Shown here: positions 34,827-42,728 of the stretch, piece by piece
Numbering within the stretch: position 1 is the stretch's first letter
How the letters are laid out: the number at the start of each line of letters is the position of its first letter
Origin: an uncultured Ruminococcus sp.
Lineage (GTDB): Bacteria > Bacillota > Clostridia > Oscillospirales > Ruminococcaceae
Assembly: GCA_937926145.1 (NCBI GenBank)
Contig: CALANW010000118.1
Span: forward strand, 1 to 64,000
Reading direction: 5' to 3'
DNA: 64,000 nt
The notes under the pieces: model-generated
Database searches by the model: none
What the model was told of the DNA's origin: nothing
What the model saw: the letters and a program-made list of their open reading frames with translations, nothing else
Made by a program: the position numbers and the translations under genes

Positions 34827-37187
34827 TTATTTATCTGCACCGACCGAGACGCTGTCGGGCTGTTCGGTAAGCTTTTTCTGGTCTTCGCGCTTAGCCTGCT
34901 CGGCTTTCATCTTCATAAATTCTTCAAACTTATCCGCAGGCATCGGCTTTCCGAAGAAGAAGCCCTGCGCAAGATCGCAGCCCGACTGTTTGAGTATATC
35001 CACCTGACCCGGAGTTTCGATGCCCTCGGCGATGGTCTCTATCTTCTTGGATTTTGCAATTCTTATAACAGCCGAGACGATCTCTCGTGAAATCTCATCA
35101 TCTTCAAGATACATTACGAACGAGCGGTCGAGTTTCAGCAGCGTGATAGGAAGTATCTGAATGTAGCTGAGCGAAGAATAACCCGTTCCGAAATCGTCCA
35201 TTGAAAGCTTGATGCCGAGCGATTTTATCTCGTTCATCTGCGCAACGGCATGGTCTATGTCTTTGAGTGCGAGCGATTCGGTAAGCTCAACATCGAGCCA
35301 CTGCGGTTCCATACCCGTTTCTTCGAGCGCCCTCTTGATATTTTCGGTAACATTGGTCTGATAGAAATCAACAGCCGTAAGGTTTATCGAAACCGTTACC
35401 GGCGGATAGCCCTTATCCTGCCATTCCTTGTTCTGACGGCAAGCGTTGTAAAGAACGAAGCGGCTTATCTTCGTGATGAGCATTGAGCTTTCGGCAACGG
35501 GGATAAAGTTTCCCGGAGGAATGATAGTGCCGTCGGGCTTTACCCAGCGGATAAGTGCTTCCATACCCGTAAGTCTGCCCGTGTTGAGGTCGATCTTAGG
35601 CTGATAGTAAAGCACGAGCTCGTTGTTTTCGATAGCGCTTGCAAGCTCTTTTTCGATAGCGTTGCTCTTGATGATCTGATCGTGTATCTCGCGGTCGTAG
35701 CGGACTATGCTGCCCTTTGTATCGTCCGAATGTGAAAGTGCGAATTCCGCACGGTCGAGGACTTGGAGGAAGTCGTTTCCTCCGTCCGACATTTTGCAGT
35801 AGCCTGCGGAGCAAGTGATAGTCTGCGTTGAGAAATTCTCCTCGGAGAATGCGGCAAAGTCTTTCTGTATGCTCTTTACAAGTCTTACGGGAAGTTCGTC
35901 ATCGCCATTATCCTTTACTATAATGGCAAAATTATCGCCGCCTATTCTTGCGCCGAGCGAACTTTCACCGAGAGTGCTGAGAGCTTTGTTAAGAATAGAG
36001 CCGAACTCCTTAAGGAGCATATTACCGTTCTGATAGCCGCAGGTGTCGTTGATGATATGGAAATCATCGATATCGAAAATGATTATCCAGTAATCGAGGT
36101 CCTGACCTTCAACGGAATCATAAAGTCGGAAGGTTTCTTCGCCCGTAACGATGAACTTATTGCGGTTGTAGATCTGAGTAACTTCATCGATATAAGCCAT
36201 TTTCTCGATGATAAGGTCTTTTTCTCTGTCGTCGTTGATATCGATAACTGCGCCGCCTATCGTTGACATAAGGATATTTGCGCAGGGAGTTACTTTATAT
36301 CGGTACTGGAGCCAGCGGTAGGAATCACTGTTCTTAGGCTTCATTCTGAATTCAACGGAATAGATCTCGCCCGACTTTGTGGGGGTCTGCGCCGTCATTG
36401 CACGTCTTAATGTTTCGACAACGAACCTGTCATCAGGGTAAATGAGCGATTTTAACTCATCAAAGCCGATATATTCCGAATCAAAGCCGCCCATCTGACG
36501 GAACTGCTCGGAAGTATAAAGTCTGTAGTCGTTGGCATCTTTGAGCATAAGACCTACGCCCGAATACTCCATCGCCATTGTGAAGCGGCTTTCGGACGAA
36601 GCAAGGGCGTGAGCATAATTTGTAAGCTCCTCTTTCATCTTGGCGTTCTCCGAAAGGTCATGACCTATCGAAAGGAGAATATATTTAGTGTTATTCTTGC
36701 CGTGCTTTTCAACGAACATAAGCGAGGTATTCCAAATAGTGCAAACTTTTGCACCCGTTTTTGAGGTCACGAAAAACTCCTCGTCACGGTTATTGATTAT
36801 CGCCTGAAGGCTCGGTGCGAAAGCGTCCTTTGGAAGAAGCTTCTGAATGTTCTTTGCATTGTCGCGAAGATCGTCGGCAGTATAACCCGTGACGGTGGTA
36901 AGCTCGGAGTTTACCTCTATCTCATGGAAATTGCTCTCCCAGACGATAGCCATAGCGTTAAGACTCTGGACGATATCGGAAAGATAGCTTCTCTGCTTTG
37001 CTATCCTTGTACGCTCATTGCGCTTCATCACACCGCAGAGCACAACGACCGAAACAGCCGCCAGCGCAAGATACATCACAATGACTGCCGCCATATATTC
37101 GGGCAGGTTGACAGCCACGATAAGCGCCGCCATTACCGACGCTATATATGAAAGGGCGATGATAAGCCCCGTATAATTTTTCTTCAT
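34827..37187 (-). CDS. PAS-GGDEF-EAL membrane-associated cyclic-di-GMP protein
   Basis: The 786-residue protein has two N-terminal membrane helices (about 5-60), one or two PAS-like domains (about 75-330), a GGDEF domain (about 340-505) and an EAL domain (about 520-775). The cyclase motif is GGDNF, with the second acidic residue replaced by Asn, so synthesis of c-di-GMP is doubtful. The EAL domain keeps MEALIRW, SINLTAVDF, ELTES, DDFGTGYSSLSY, KLDRSFV and AEGIET, so it is probably an active phosphodiesterase with a regulatory GGDEF. The start at MKKNYTG follows AAAGGGGAG; the frame upstream to 37238 has no such site. It is likely a link to the nearby pilus genes, but only by inference. Confidence 0.9.
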   Translation of the reverse strand: MKKNYTGLIIALSYIASVMAALIVAVNLPEYMAAVIVMYLALAAVSVVVLCGVMKRNERTRIAKQRSYLSDIVQSLNAMAIVWESNFHEIEVNSELTTVTGYTADDLRDNAKNIQKLLPKDAFAPSLQAIINNRDEEFFVTSKTGAKVCTIWNTSLMFVEKHGKNNTKYILLSIGHDLSENAKMKEELTNYAHALASSESRFTMAMEYSGVGLMLKDANDYRLYTSEQFRQMGGFDSEYIGFDELKSLIYPDDRFVVETLRRAMTAQTPTKSGEIYSVEFRMKPKNSDSYRWLQYRYKVTPCANILMSTIGGAVIDINDDREKDLIIEKMAYIDEVTQIYNRNKFIVTGEETFRLYDSVEGQDLDYWIIIFDIDDFHIINDTCGYQNGNMLLKEFGSILNKALSTLGESSLGARIGGDNFAIIVKDNGDDELPVRLVKSIQKDFAAFSEENFSTQTITCSAGYCKMSDGGNDFLQVLDRAEFALSHSDDTKGSIVRYDREIHDQIIKSNAIEKELASAIENNELVLYYQPKIDLNTGRLTGMEALIRWVKPDGTIIPPGNFIPVAESSMLITKISRFVLYNACRQNKEWQDKGYPPVTVSINLTAVDFYQTNVTENIKRALEETGMEPQWLDVELTESLALKDIDHAVAQMNEIKSLGIKLSMDDFGTGYSSLSYIQILPITLLKLDRSFVMYLEDDEISREIVSAVIRIAKSKKIETIAEGIETPGQVDILKQSGCDLAQGFFFGKPMPADKFEEFMKMKAEQAKREDQKKLTEQPDSVSVGADK

Positions 37188-37525
37188 ATAATTCTCCCCT
37201 TTAAGATGAAAGCTGCTCGATTGTTTGAAAAGACACAATGCTGAAAAAATTCGGGAAAAAAGCAGTTTTTAAATGGTAAATTATTGCACAATAAGTCAAT
37301 TTTGCCATACTATTCTAAGATAATGATACTCTTATTTTTGCATTTTGTCAAGGCAATGACAATAAAAGCTTAAAAATACGCTGAATTTTCACATATCTTT
37401 CATATTTTCGTGGTAAACTTATTTTTAAATTAAAATGGCAGAAAAACGCTCGGAAAAGTCGTGGAAAACGGATAAAATATATGGGTTTTATATGGCTTTT
37501 CGGTAAAAATCAAGGAGATGACATT
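37188..37525. promoter_or_regulatory. Divergent intergenic region with promoter for the GGDEF-EAL gene
   Basis: On the minus strand TTGACA (37346-37351) and TATCAT (37323-37328) are 17 bases apart and would start transcription near 37316, giving a 5' leader of about 130 bases. The leader has no c-di-GMP riboswitch pattern that I can see. On the plus strand a promoter for the response regulator must lie in 37380-37500; the best -10-like boxes are weak and I cannot pick one. Confidence 0.6.
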
Positions 37526-38197
37526 ATGCAGAGAATACTTGTTGTTGACGATGAAAAAATGATACGAAATGTTATTAAGGAATACGCCGAATTTGACGGT
37601 TTTGAAGTCACAGAGGCTGAGGACGGAATGGAAGCGGTCGAAATTTGCCGCAAAGAAGACTTCGACCTTATAGTTATGGATATAATGATGCCAAGGCTCG
37701 ACGGATATTCGGCGATAAAGGAAATTCGCAAGACCAAGCAGATACCCGTCATAATGCTTTCGGCAAGGGGCGAGGAATACGACAAGCTTTTCGGCTTCGA
37801 GATAGGCATTGACGACTATGTTGTAAAGCCTTTCTCCCCTAAGGAGCTTCTTGCAAGAATAAAAGCTGTCCTCAAGCGCGCAGCCGCAAAGGAACAGCCA
37901 ATGGATATTATCCGTTACGAGGGTCTTGAGATCAACGTCACGGGCAGAGAGGTCAGCGTTGACGGCAAGCCTGTTTCGCTCACGCCAAAGGAATACGACC
38001 TGCTCTTCTACCTTGTGCGGAACAAGGGCATCGCACTTTCGCGTGAAAAGCTCCTCGAAGAAGTATGGGGTTATGACTTCTTCGGCGATGACAGAACCGT
38101 TGATACACATATAAAAATGCTCCGAAATTCCCTCGGCGAATACCGCAAGTTCATCAAAACTCTGAGAGGAATGGGATATAAGTTTGAAACAACATAA
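37526..38197 (+). CDS. OmpR/PhoB-family response regulator
   Basis: The 223-residue regulator has a receiver domain (1-118) with acidic pocket Asp8-Asp9, phosphoacceptor Asp52 (IVMDIMMPRLDG) and Lys near 102 (DDYVVKPF), and a winged-helix output domain (about 128-223) with SLTPKEYDLLFYLV, VWGYDFFGDDRTVDTHIKMLR and RGMGYKFE. The start at MQRILVVDDEKM follows GGAG; the frame from 37481 lacks this. It overlaps the kinase gene by 14 bases. The regulon is unknown. Confidence 0.95.
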   Translation: MQRILVVDDEKMIRNVIKEYAEFDGFEVTEAEDGMEAVEICRKEDFDLIVMDIMMPRLDGYSAIKEIRKTKQIPVIMLSARGEEYDKLFGFEIGIDDYVVKPFSPKELLARIKAVLKRAAAKEQPMDIIRYEGLEINVTGREVSVDGKPVSLTPKEYDLLFYLVRNKGIALSREKLLEEVWGYDFFGDDRTVDTHIKMLRNSLGEYRKFIKTLRGMGYKFETT

Positions 38198-39611
38198 AAG
38201 TATCTTGAACCTCAAAACGGCGATATGGATGTACTTGGTCATCTTTATAACGGGTATTTTTGTACTGCTGTGGTTCACGTTCGGCGTGTCGCTCGAAGCG
38301 AACTACAAGAGCAAAAAGACCAAGGACATCGTTTCTATCGCTTCGTATATTCTCAAGGGCTGGAACGAGGACGGACTGACTACCGAAAATCTCGACAATA
38401 CGGCATACAATAATAATATGTGCATCCTTATTCAGGACGCCGACGGCTACACGGTATATTCCTACGATATGATGGCGAACAACTGCCTTATCCACGGCGT
38501 TTACAGCCTGAACCTTTTCAAATACCGAAATCAGGCTCTTGCGAGCAGCAACGGCTATTATTACGCCGAGGTCAACAACCCGCGCTTCAACACGAACACA
38601 CTGCTTTTCGTTATGGTCATAGGCTCGGTCGATGACCCCGAGGGCTATATTTACCTCAACACCTCTCTCGCACCGCTCAAATCGACCGCTGATATTATCA
38701 AGCGGCAGATATATTGGATAGGTATTATCCTGCTTCTGCTCGGACTTATCATTGCGTATTTCCTCGCGTCCGTTATCGAAGCGCCTATCGTCCGCATTAC
38801 AAAAACCGCGAAGAAAATGGGCGAGGGAAACTACAACGTTGTCTTTGACGGACACGGATATGAGGAAACGGAAATTCTCGCCGATACTCTGAACAGTGCG
38901 GAGGAAGAAATCTCAAAGGTCGATACTCTCCGCCGTGACCTTATCGCGAACGTTTCGCACGATCTGAGAACGCCGCTCACAATGGTCAAAGCCTACGCCG
39001 AGATGATACGCGATATTTCGGGCGATAATCCGCAGAAGCGCGCTGAACATCTGAACGTTATCATCGAAGAGAGTGACCGACTTGCAAAGCTCGTCAATGA
39101 TATCCTTGACCTTTCCAAACTTGAAAGCGGCAACTTTGAGATAACCGAAACGGAATTCTGCATCACCGACACGATACGAAGCATAATGGAGCGCTATACC
39201 CTGCTTTCCGAGCAGAAAGGCTACACCTTTATCGTTTCTGCCGAGCAGAATTTCATCGTCAAAGCCGATGCTGTTAAAATTCAGCAGGTAATTTACAACC
39301 TTATCAACAACGCCGTCAACTACACGGGCGAGGACAAGACCGTTTATATCACGCAGATAGTCAAGAAGAAAAAACTCGTCCGAATCGAGATAACCGACAC
39401 GGGCGCAGGCATCGACCCCGAGCTGATACCGCTCATCTTCGACCGCTACTACCGCACGGAAAAGAGCAAGCGTGAGGTCATCGGCACGGGACTTGGACTT
39501 TCCATAGTAAAGCAGATACTCCAGCGCCACAACTATGAATTCGGCGTTCGTTCCGAAAAAGGTGTCGGAAGCACATTCTGGTTCGAGATGCCGGGACATC
39601 TTGAAGAATAA
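38184..39611 (+). CDS. Two-component sensor histidine kinase
   Basis: The 475-residue kinase has two transmembrane segments (about 12-34 and 174-196), an extracytoplasmic sensor (35-173) of unknown ligand, a HAMP region (about 197-250) and the catalytic core: H-box ANVSHDLRTPLTMVKAYAEM, N-box NLINNAVNYTGED, G1 DTGAGIDPE and G2 GTGLGLSIVKQ. The start is TTG inside the regulator's last codons, with GGGA upstream, so the two are translated together. The stop codon lies within a dispersed repeat. Confidence 0.94.
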   Translation: MKQHKSILNLKTAIWMYLVIFITGIFVLLWFTFGVSLEANYKSKKTKDIVSIASYILKGWNEDGLTTENLDNTAYNNNMCILIQDADGYTVYSYDMMANNCLIHGVYSLNLFKYRNQALASSNGYYYAEVNNPRFNTNTLLFVMVIGSVDDPEGYIYLNTSLAPLKSTADIIKRQIYWIGIILLLLGLIIAYFLASVIEAPIVRITKTAKKMGEGNYNVVFDGHGYEETEILADTLNSAEEEISKVDTLRRDLIANVSHDLRTPLTMVKAYAEMIRDISGDNPQKRAEHLNVIIEESDRLAKLVNDILDLSKLESGNFEITETEFCITDTIRSIMERYTLLSEQKGYTFIVSAEQNFIVKADAVKIQQVIYNLINNAVNYTGEDKTVYITQIVKKKKLVRIEITDTGAGIDPELIPLIFDRYYRTEKSKREVIGTGLGLSIVKQILQRHNYEFGVRSEKGVGSTFWFEMPGHLEE

Positions 39612-39645
39612 TGCGTAATTCGTAATGCTTAATGCGTAATTATTT
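39609..39645. repeat. Heptamer repeat at the kinase stop codon
   Basis: Units of the type ATGCGTAATTCG/ATGCTTAATGCG run from the stop codon of the kinase gene. They match the inverse of the ATTACGCATT blocks at 8992-9016 and 40648-40680. A run of T (AATTATTTTG) follows. Confidence 0.7.
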
Positions 39646-39721
39646 TGTTCCGCAGGTTTACGGTGAGAACCCTATCTTCATAGGGACGGGTTTATATTCG
39701 ACTGTTTTCCAACAAAAACTC

Positions 39722-39750
39722 TTGACATATCAGTTTAAAAGTCTTATAAT
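39722..39750 (+). promoter_or_regulatory. Promoter of antisense RNA 1
   Basis: TTGACA (39722-39727) and TATAAT (39745-39750) are 17 bases apart on the plus strand, a perfect sigma-A consensus. Transcription would start near 39757 and run into the terminator at 39804-39849. Confidence 0.85.
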
Positions 39751-39756
39751 ATAAAT

Positions 39757-39849
39757 ACAAAGAGGGCACACCGATAGACGGTCACTCCCAATATTTAGGT
39801 TAAGAAATAACCGTCCAAGTTTGGTCGCTCTGGGCGGTTATTTCTTTTT
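39757..39849 (+). ncRNA. Antisense RNA 1, putative type I antitoxin
   Basis: A predicted plus-strand RNA of about 93 bases begins after the consensus promoter and ends at a strong terminator: GAAATAACCGTCC (39804-39816) pairs with GGGCGGTTATTTC (39832-39844), then TTTTT. Its 3' end overlaps the last codons of the toxin gene on the minus strand (39838-39849), the arrangement of txpA/ratA-type systems. In copy 2 an A-T pair in this stem is a G-C pair, a covariation that supports the structure. Confidence 0.75.
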
Positions 39850-39927
39850 ATTGTTGCAGCAATTCAACACTATCTGTATGATATTGCATATAAGTATTCC
39901 TAAAGATACAACTTCTGTGATACTCAT
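39838..39927 (-). CDS. Putative type I toxin peptide, copy 1 (holin-like, Hol_Tox/TxpA style)
   Basis: A 29-residue hydrophobic peptide MSITEVVSLGILIC... with a single membrane segment and the C-terminal tail NNKKK. The look is that of small holin-like toxins of the TxpA/BsrG group (Met, polar, Glu/Tyr, then a hydrophobic helix). The ATG lies seven bases after the site AAAGGGGGCG, which itself sits in a small hairpin (GCTCCCT, GAA, AGGGGGC) that would hide it. The frame extends upstream to 40023 but no ribosome binding site is there. The peptide is identical to copy 2; the DNA differs by synonymous changes. Confidence 0.75.
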   Translation of the reverse strand: MSITEVVSLGILICNIIQIVLNCCNNKKK

Positions 39928-40023
39928 ATCGCAACGCCCCCTTTCAGGGAGCAAAGATTGACCGCCTACCGTTTCTGGTATGCCCATAGATTCTATTTTA
40001 TCTTTTATGTTGAAATTTGTCAA
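39928..40023 (-). promoter_or_regulatory. Promoter and 5' leader of toxin 1
   Basis: On the minus strand TTGACA (40018-40023) and TAAAAT (39995-40000) are 17 bases apart, giving a start near 39988 and a leader of about 60 bases. The leader ends in the GCTCCCT/AGGGGGC hairpin that covers the ribosome binding site. Confidence 0.8.
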
Positions 40024-40112
40024 TTATTTGAAATAAATACACTTTTTTGTTGTTTTAAGCATCGACAGTTTACAATTGATAATTTTGTCGGAAACAAAAT
40101 CAAAAACAGCTC

Positions 40113-40141
40113 TTGACATATCATTTTAAAAGCATTATAAT
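40113..40141 (+). promoter_or_regulatory. Promoter of antisense RNA 2
   Basis: TTGACA (40113-40118) and TATAAT (40136-40141) with a 17-base spacer, matching copy 1 except for a few spacer bases. Confidence 0.85.
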
Positions 40142-40147
40142 ATAAAT

Positions 40148-40239
40148 ACAAAGAGGGCATACTGATAGACGGTCGCTCCCAAAATTAGCGAAAAAAAGTA
40201 ATCGCTCCGGTTTGGTCGCTCGGGCGGTTACTTCTTTTT
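40148..40239 (+). ncRNA. Antisense RNA 2, putative type I antitoxin
   Basis: Like RNA 1, it runs from the consensus promoter to a terminator whose arms are AAGTAATCGCTCC (40196-40208) and GGGCGGTTACTTC (40222-40234), followed by TTTTT. The arms keep pairing through one covarying pair and two G-T pairs relative to copy 1. The 5' half is well conserved with copy 1, and the loop region differs. Confidence 0.75.
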
Positions 40240-40317
40240 ATTGTTGCAGCAATTCAATACTATCTGTATGATATTGCATATAAGTATTCCTAAAGATACA
40301 ACTTCTGTGATACTCAT
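40228..40317 (-). CDS. Putative type I toxin peptide, copy 2
   Basis: Translated directly, this gives the same 29 residues as copy 1 (MSITEVVSLGILIC...NNKKK). It starts with ATG seven bases after AAAGGGGGCG and ends inside the antisense RNA terminator. The leader hairpin GCTCCCT/AGGGGGC is also kept. Being short, it could be missed by routine gene calling. Confidence 0.75.
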   Translation of the reverse strand: MSITEVVSLGILICNIIQIVLNCCNNKKK

Positions 40318-40412
40318 ATCGCAACGCCCCCTTTCAGGGAGCAAAGATTGACCGCCTACCGTTCAGGTATGCCCATAAACCTTATTTTATCATTTAAATA
40401 GTATTTTGTCAA
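40318..40412 (-). promoter_or_regulatory. Promoter and 5' leader of toxin 2
   Basis: On the minus strand TTGACA (40407-40412) and TAAAAT (40384-40389) are 17 bases apart. The -35/-10 sequences match copy 1 while the spacer differs, so the promoter is conserved beyond mere recent duplication. Confidence 0.8.
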
Positions 40413-40476
40413 TTATTTGAAATAAATACACTTTCTTGTTGTTCTTATAGTAAAAATAAAATCTGCACATTAAATC

Positions 40477-40520
40477 AACAGACCTGTTTTCGAGGATTTT
40501 TCCTTGAAAACAGGTCTGTT
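40477..40520. repeat. Dispersed hairpin element C, copy 1
   Basis: Perfect 15-base inverted arms AACAGACCTGTTTTC and GAAAACAGGTCTGTT flank a 14-base loop that can pair further (AGGA with TCCT). A second copy with 18-base arms is at 60571-60614. Both are followed by TCGTTTATTT. The T-rich flank would let it work as a terminator on the plus strand. Confidence 0.85.
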
Positions 40521-40540
40521 CGTTTATTTCATAACACATT

Positions 40541-40706
40541 GCGGCGCAGGATGGGCAACCGTCCATTGTAGTTTCGTGGGTCGCTAACGGGCGGATATGG
40601 AATCCGCCCCTACGGAATTCAGCCTTTCGTAAAATATGCGGAGCAAGAATAATTGCGCATTACGAATTACGCATTGAATTAATTCCGCATTCCGAATTCC
40701 GAATTT
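40541..40706. repeat. Composite repeat (B2-like, B1, heptamer block) before the stop at 40717
   Basis: A decayed B2-like unit (GCGGCGCAGGATGGGCAACC, 40541-40575), palindrome B1 (GGGCGGAT-ATGGA-ATCCGCCCC, 40589-40615) and heptamer units (ATTGCGCATTACG.. and ATTCCGCATTCCG.., 40648-40706) lie in that order, ending just before the stop of the next minus-strand gene. Confidence 0.8.
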
Positions 40707-40716
40707 AAACCAAGTA

Positions 40717-41280
40717 TTATCCTACCGCATTTATACTCATAGTATAAACCGCTTCATCATTATCCATATCATCGATAGCCGCGTGGTAGTTGTATATCCG
40801 CGCAAGTGCGTTCCATGTCGCGTGATTGAGATCACCCGTTACGGGCAGACCCGATATCGCTTGGATTCGGCGTATCTCCTCGGCGGTTTCGCTGTCATAG
40901 ATCCCGTTTATCGCCGCACCTTTAAGATTGTCGTAAAACTGCGCGATAGTGTTTAGCATCACCTGAATGATATAAACGGGATAGCCTGCCGAGCCTGTCG
41001 TTAGTGGAGTTTCGCTGACCGCGCGCGGATTTATGCTTTCAAGCTCGGCGAAGAACAGTGCCGCTTCTTTATACAGCTTATAAAGTTCGTCCCATGTCCT
41101 CGGATCGATCTCCCCCGTTTCGGGCAGACCTCTCTCACGCTGAAATGCCGCAACTGCGTCCCTTGTGTCATCACTGTAAGTTCCGTCTGCGACAGTCATA
41201 GGGATATTGGGGTTGTATTTCGATATCGTCCGAAGATAACGCTGTGCCTCACGAACGTCCGAAGCTTTGTTTTCTGCCAT
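40717..41280 (-). CDS. Peptidoglycan-binding repeat protein
   Basis: A 187-residue protein made of two peptidoglycan-binding (PGB_1-like) repeats: residues about 5-65 (VREAQRYLRTI, YSDDTRDAVAAFQRERGLPETGEIDPRTWDELYKLY) and 95-165 (VYIIQVMLNTI, IYDSETAEEIRRIQAISGLPVTGDLNHATWNALARIY). No signal peptide is present, though such repeats normally act outside the cell. It follows the SpoIID-like gene by 36 bases, in the same direction. Confidence 0.8.
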   Translation of the reverse strand: MAENKASDVREAQRYLRTISKYNPNIPMTVADGTYSDDTRDAVAAFQRERGLPETGEIDPRTWDELYKLYKEAALFFAELESINPRAVSETPLTTGSAGYPVYIIQVMLNTIAQFYDNLKGAAINGIYDSETAEEIRRIQAISGLPVTGDLNHATWNALARIYNYHAAIDDMDNDEAVYTMSINAVG

Positions 41281-41316
41281 TTGATTACCCTCCGTATTAT
41301 ATCTGATAAATGTACA

Positions 41317-42717
41317 TTATGAAATAGTGTAACCCGGGTTCTGCCCTGCCTGCTTTACATAGCCGAATCGATGCTCGCTGTATATCTCGGAGATCTTGTT
41401 CCAGGTATCAGCACCGACAGCGCCGTTCTGCGGAAGTCCGAAGATGCGCTGGAACTCGGTCACGCCCTGCTTCGTCAGCGGCCCGTAGAAGCCTGTCGGC
41501 TGAATTTCGGGTATTGTCGGATAGAACCGATGCAGATAGTTCAGATACTCCTGCAAAATCCGTATATAAGGATTTGTCATACCCTCGTTCAGGATAATTC
41601 CGGGGAAAAGCACGGGGTTTTCGCTGTTTTCATTGAGCGGAACGTTCTCAACAATGCCGAGGTAAGCGTCCTCGAGCAAATTCCACGTTTCACGGTCAAC
41701 AACGCCCGTCTGCGGCAGACCGAAGACCTGCTGGAATGAGCGGACGGAATTCTCGGTCGCAGTGTCAAAAGTTCCCGTTATCGTGACGGGCAGGACATTA
41801 TTATAGTACGCCCCGACGACTTCGAGATAATACTGCAGATAGCGCACAGCCATTCCGCTCTCGCCGAATGAAAGCCTTTCGGGGAAAACGACCGCCGTTT
41901 CTTCGAGAGTAAGTCCCTCGGACGCAAGCTGGGAGAGCTTTTTCACGCTCGTATAAATATAGTGTATCCGATACCATGTCGCCTTATCGACAACTCCCGT
42001 CTGCGGAAGATTGAAGATCTTCTGAAAAGCTCGCACAGCCTCTTCCGTTGCACTGTCATAAACTGTCCCCTCAGTCGGGATTTTCGGTATCGCAGGATAA
42101 TTCCGTGAAATTCGGTTGAGCTCACGGCGAATTCGGACAACATCATTTCCGCCGTCGCCAAGACTTAGCGGCTCGCCGGGATAGGACGGCGCATTCGTCC
42201 TTACGTCTGTATTGGTCACAATGTCAATATCATCTCCATAAAAGCGTGTCAGAATATCATACGGTCCAAGACCCTCACGAGCGAGGGCAACTGTCCCCCA
42301 CTGGGTCAGACCTCCGCAGTCGGCAACATCTCTTCCGTCACAATAGACCGCAAAAAGCGGTTCAACTCTCCCTTGGCGAACGATATATTCGTTGAAAATT
42401 TCGTCAACTATCTGAGCTATCGGCTCGTAAATATCTCTGTCCTTGAAGAAAGACTGGTCGAACTGAATGGAGTTCGTTATATCGAAGTCATAGCCCTGCG
42501 AGGGATACCATTCGGTAAAAATGCGGTTGAGCGTGAATGAGATTATCGCGTAAATATTTGCGCGAAGTGCGGCTTCGGGCCAAGTCGGATAAAGCTCGCT
42601 CGATGCGACATTTTTTATATAGTCGGGAAAGCTCACGGTCACATTCTCCGCAGAAGCGTCATTCGGTCTGCCGAGGTGGACTGTGACAGTTTCGGGAATA
42701 AACGGTTCAGGCATCAT
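41317..42717 (-). CDS. SpoIID-like N-terminal domain with three peptidoglycan-binding repeats
   Basis: The 466-residue protein has an N-terminal domain (about 5-180) that resembles SpoIID/LytB lytic transglycosylases: VSFPDYIKNVASSELYPTWP with the candidate catalytic Glu, AALRANIYAII, FDQSF and GLTQWGTVALAREGLGPYDILTRFYG. Three PGB_1-like repeats follow (about 190-265, 295-365, 385-455). SpoIID cuts glycan strands at engulfment. No signal peptide or membrane anchor is visible, which is odd for a wall enzyme. The ATG at 42717 is chosen; a TTG at 42732 overlaps the previous stop codon (TTGA) and is an alternative. Confidence 0.78.
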   Translation of the reverse strand: MMPEPFIPETVTVHLGRPNDASAENVTVSFPDYIKNVASSELYPTWPEAALRANIYAIISFTLNRIFTEWYPSQGYDFDITNSIQFDQSFFKDRDIYEPIAQIVDEIFNEYIVRQGRVEPLFAVYCDGRDVADCGGLTQWGTVALAREGLGPYDILTRFYGDDIDIVTNTDVRTNAPSYPGEPLSLGDGGNDVVRIRRELNRISRNYPAIPKIPTEGTVYDSATEEAVRAFQKIFNLPQTGVVDKATWYRIHYIYTSVKKLSQLASEGLTLEETAVVFPERLSFGESGMAVRYLQYYLEVVGAYYNNVLPVTITGTFDTATENSVRSFQQVFGLPQTGVVDRETWNLLEDAYLGIVENVPLNENSENPVLFPGIILNEGMTNPYIRILQEYLNYLHRFYPTIPEIQPTGFYGPLTKQGVTEFQRIFGLPQNGAVGADTWNKISEIYSEHRFGYVKQAGQNPGYTIS

Positions 42718-42728
42718 TCCACCGCCTT

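Noticed and set aside
39928..40023. Longer 61-residue version of toxin 1
   Set aside because: The extension runs through the promoter and leader hairpin, is absent in copy 2 and has no ribosome binding site.
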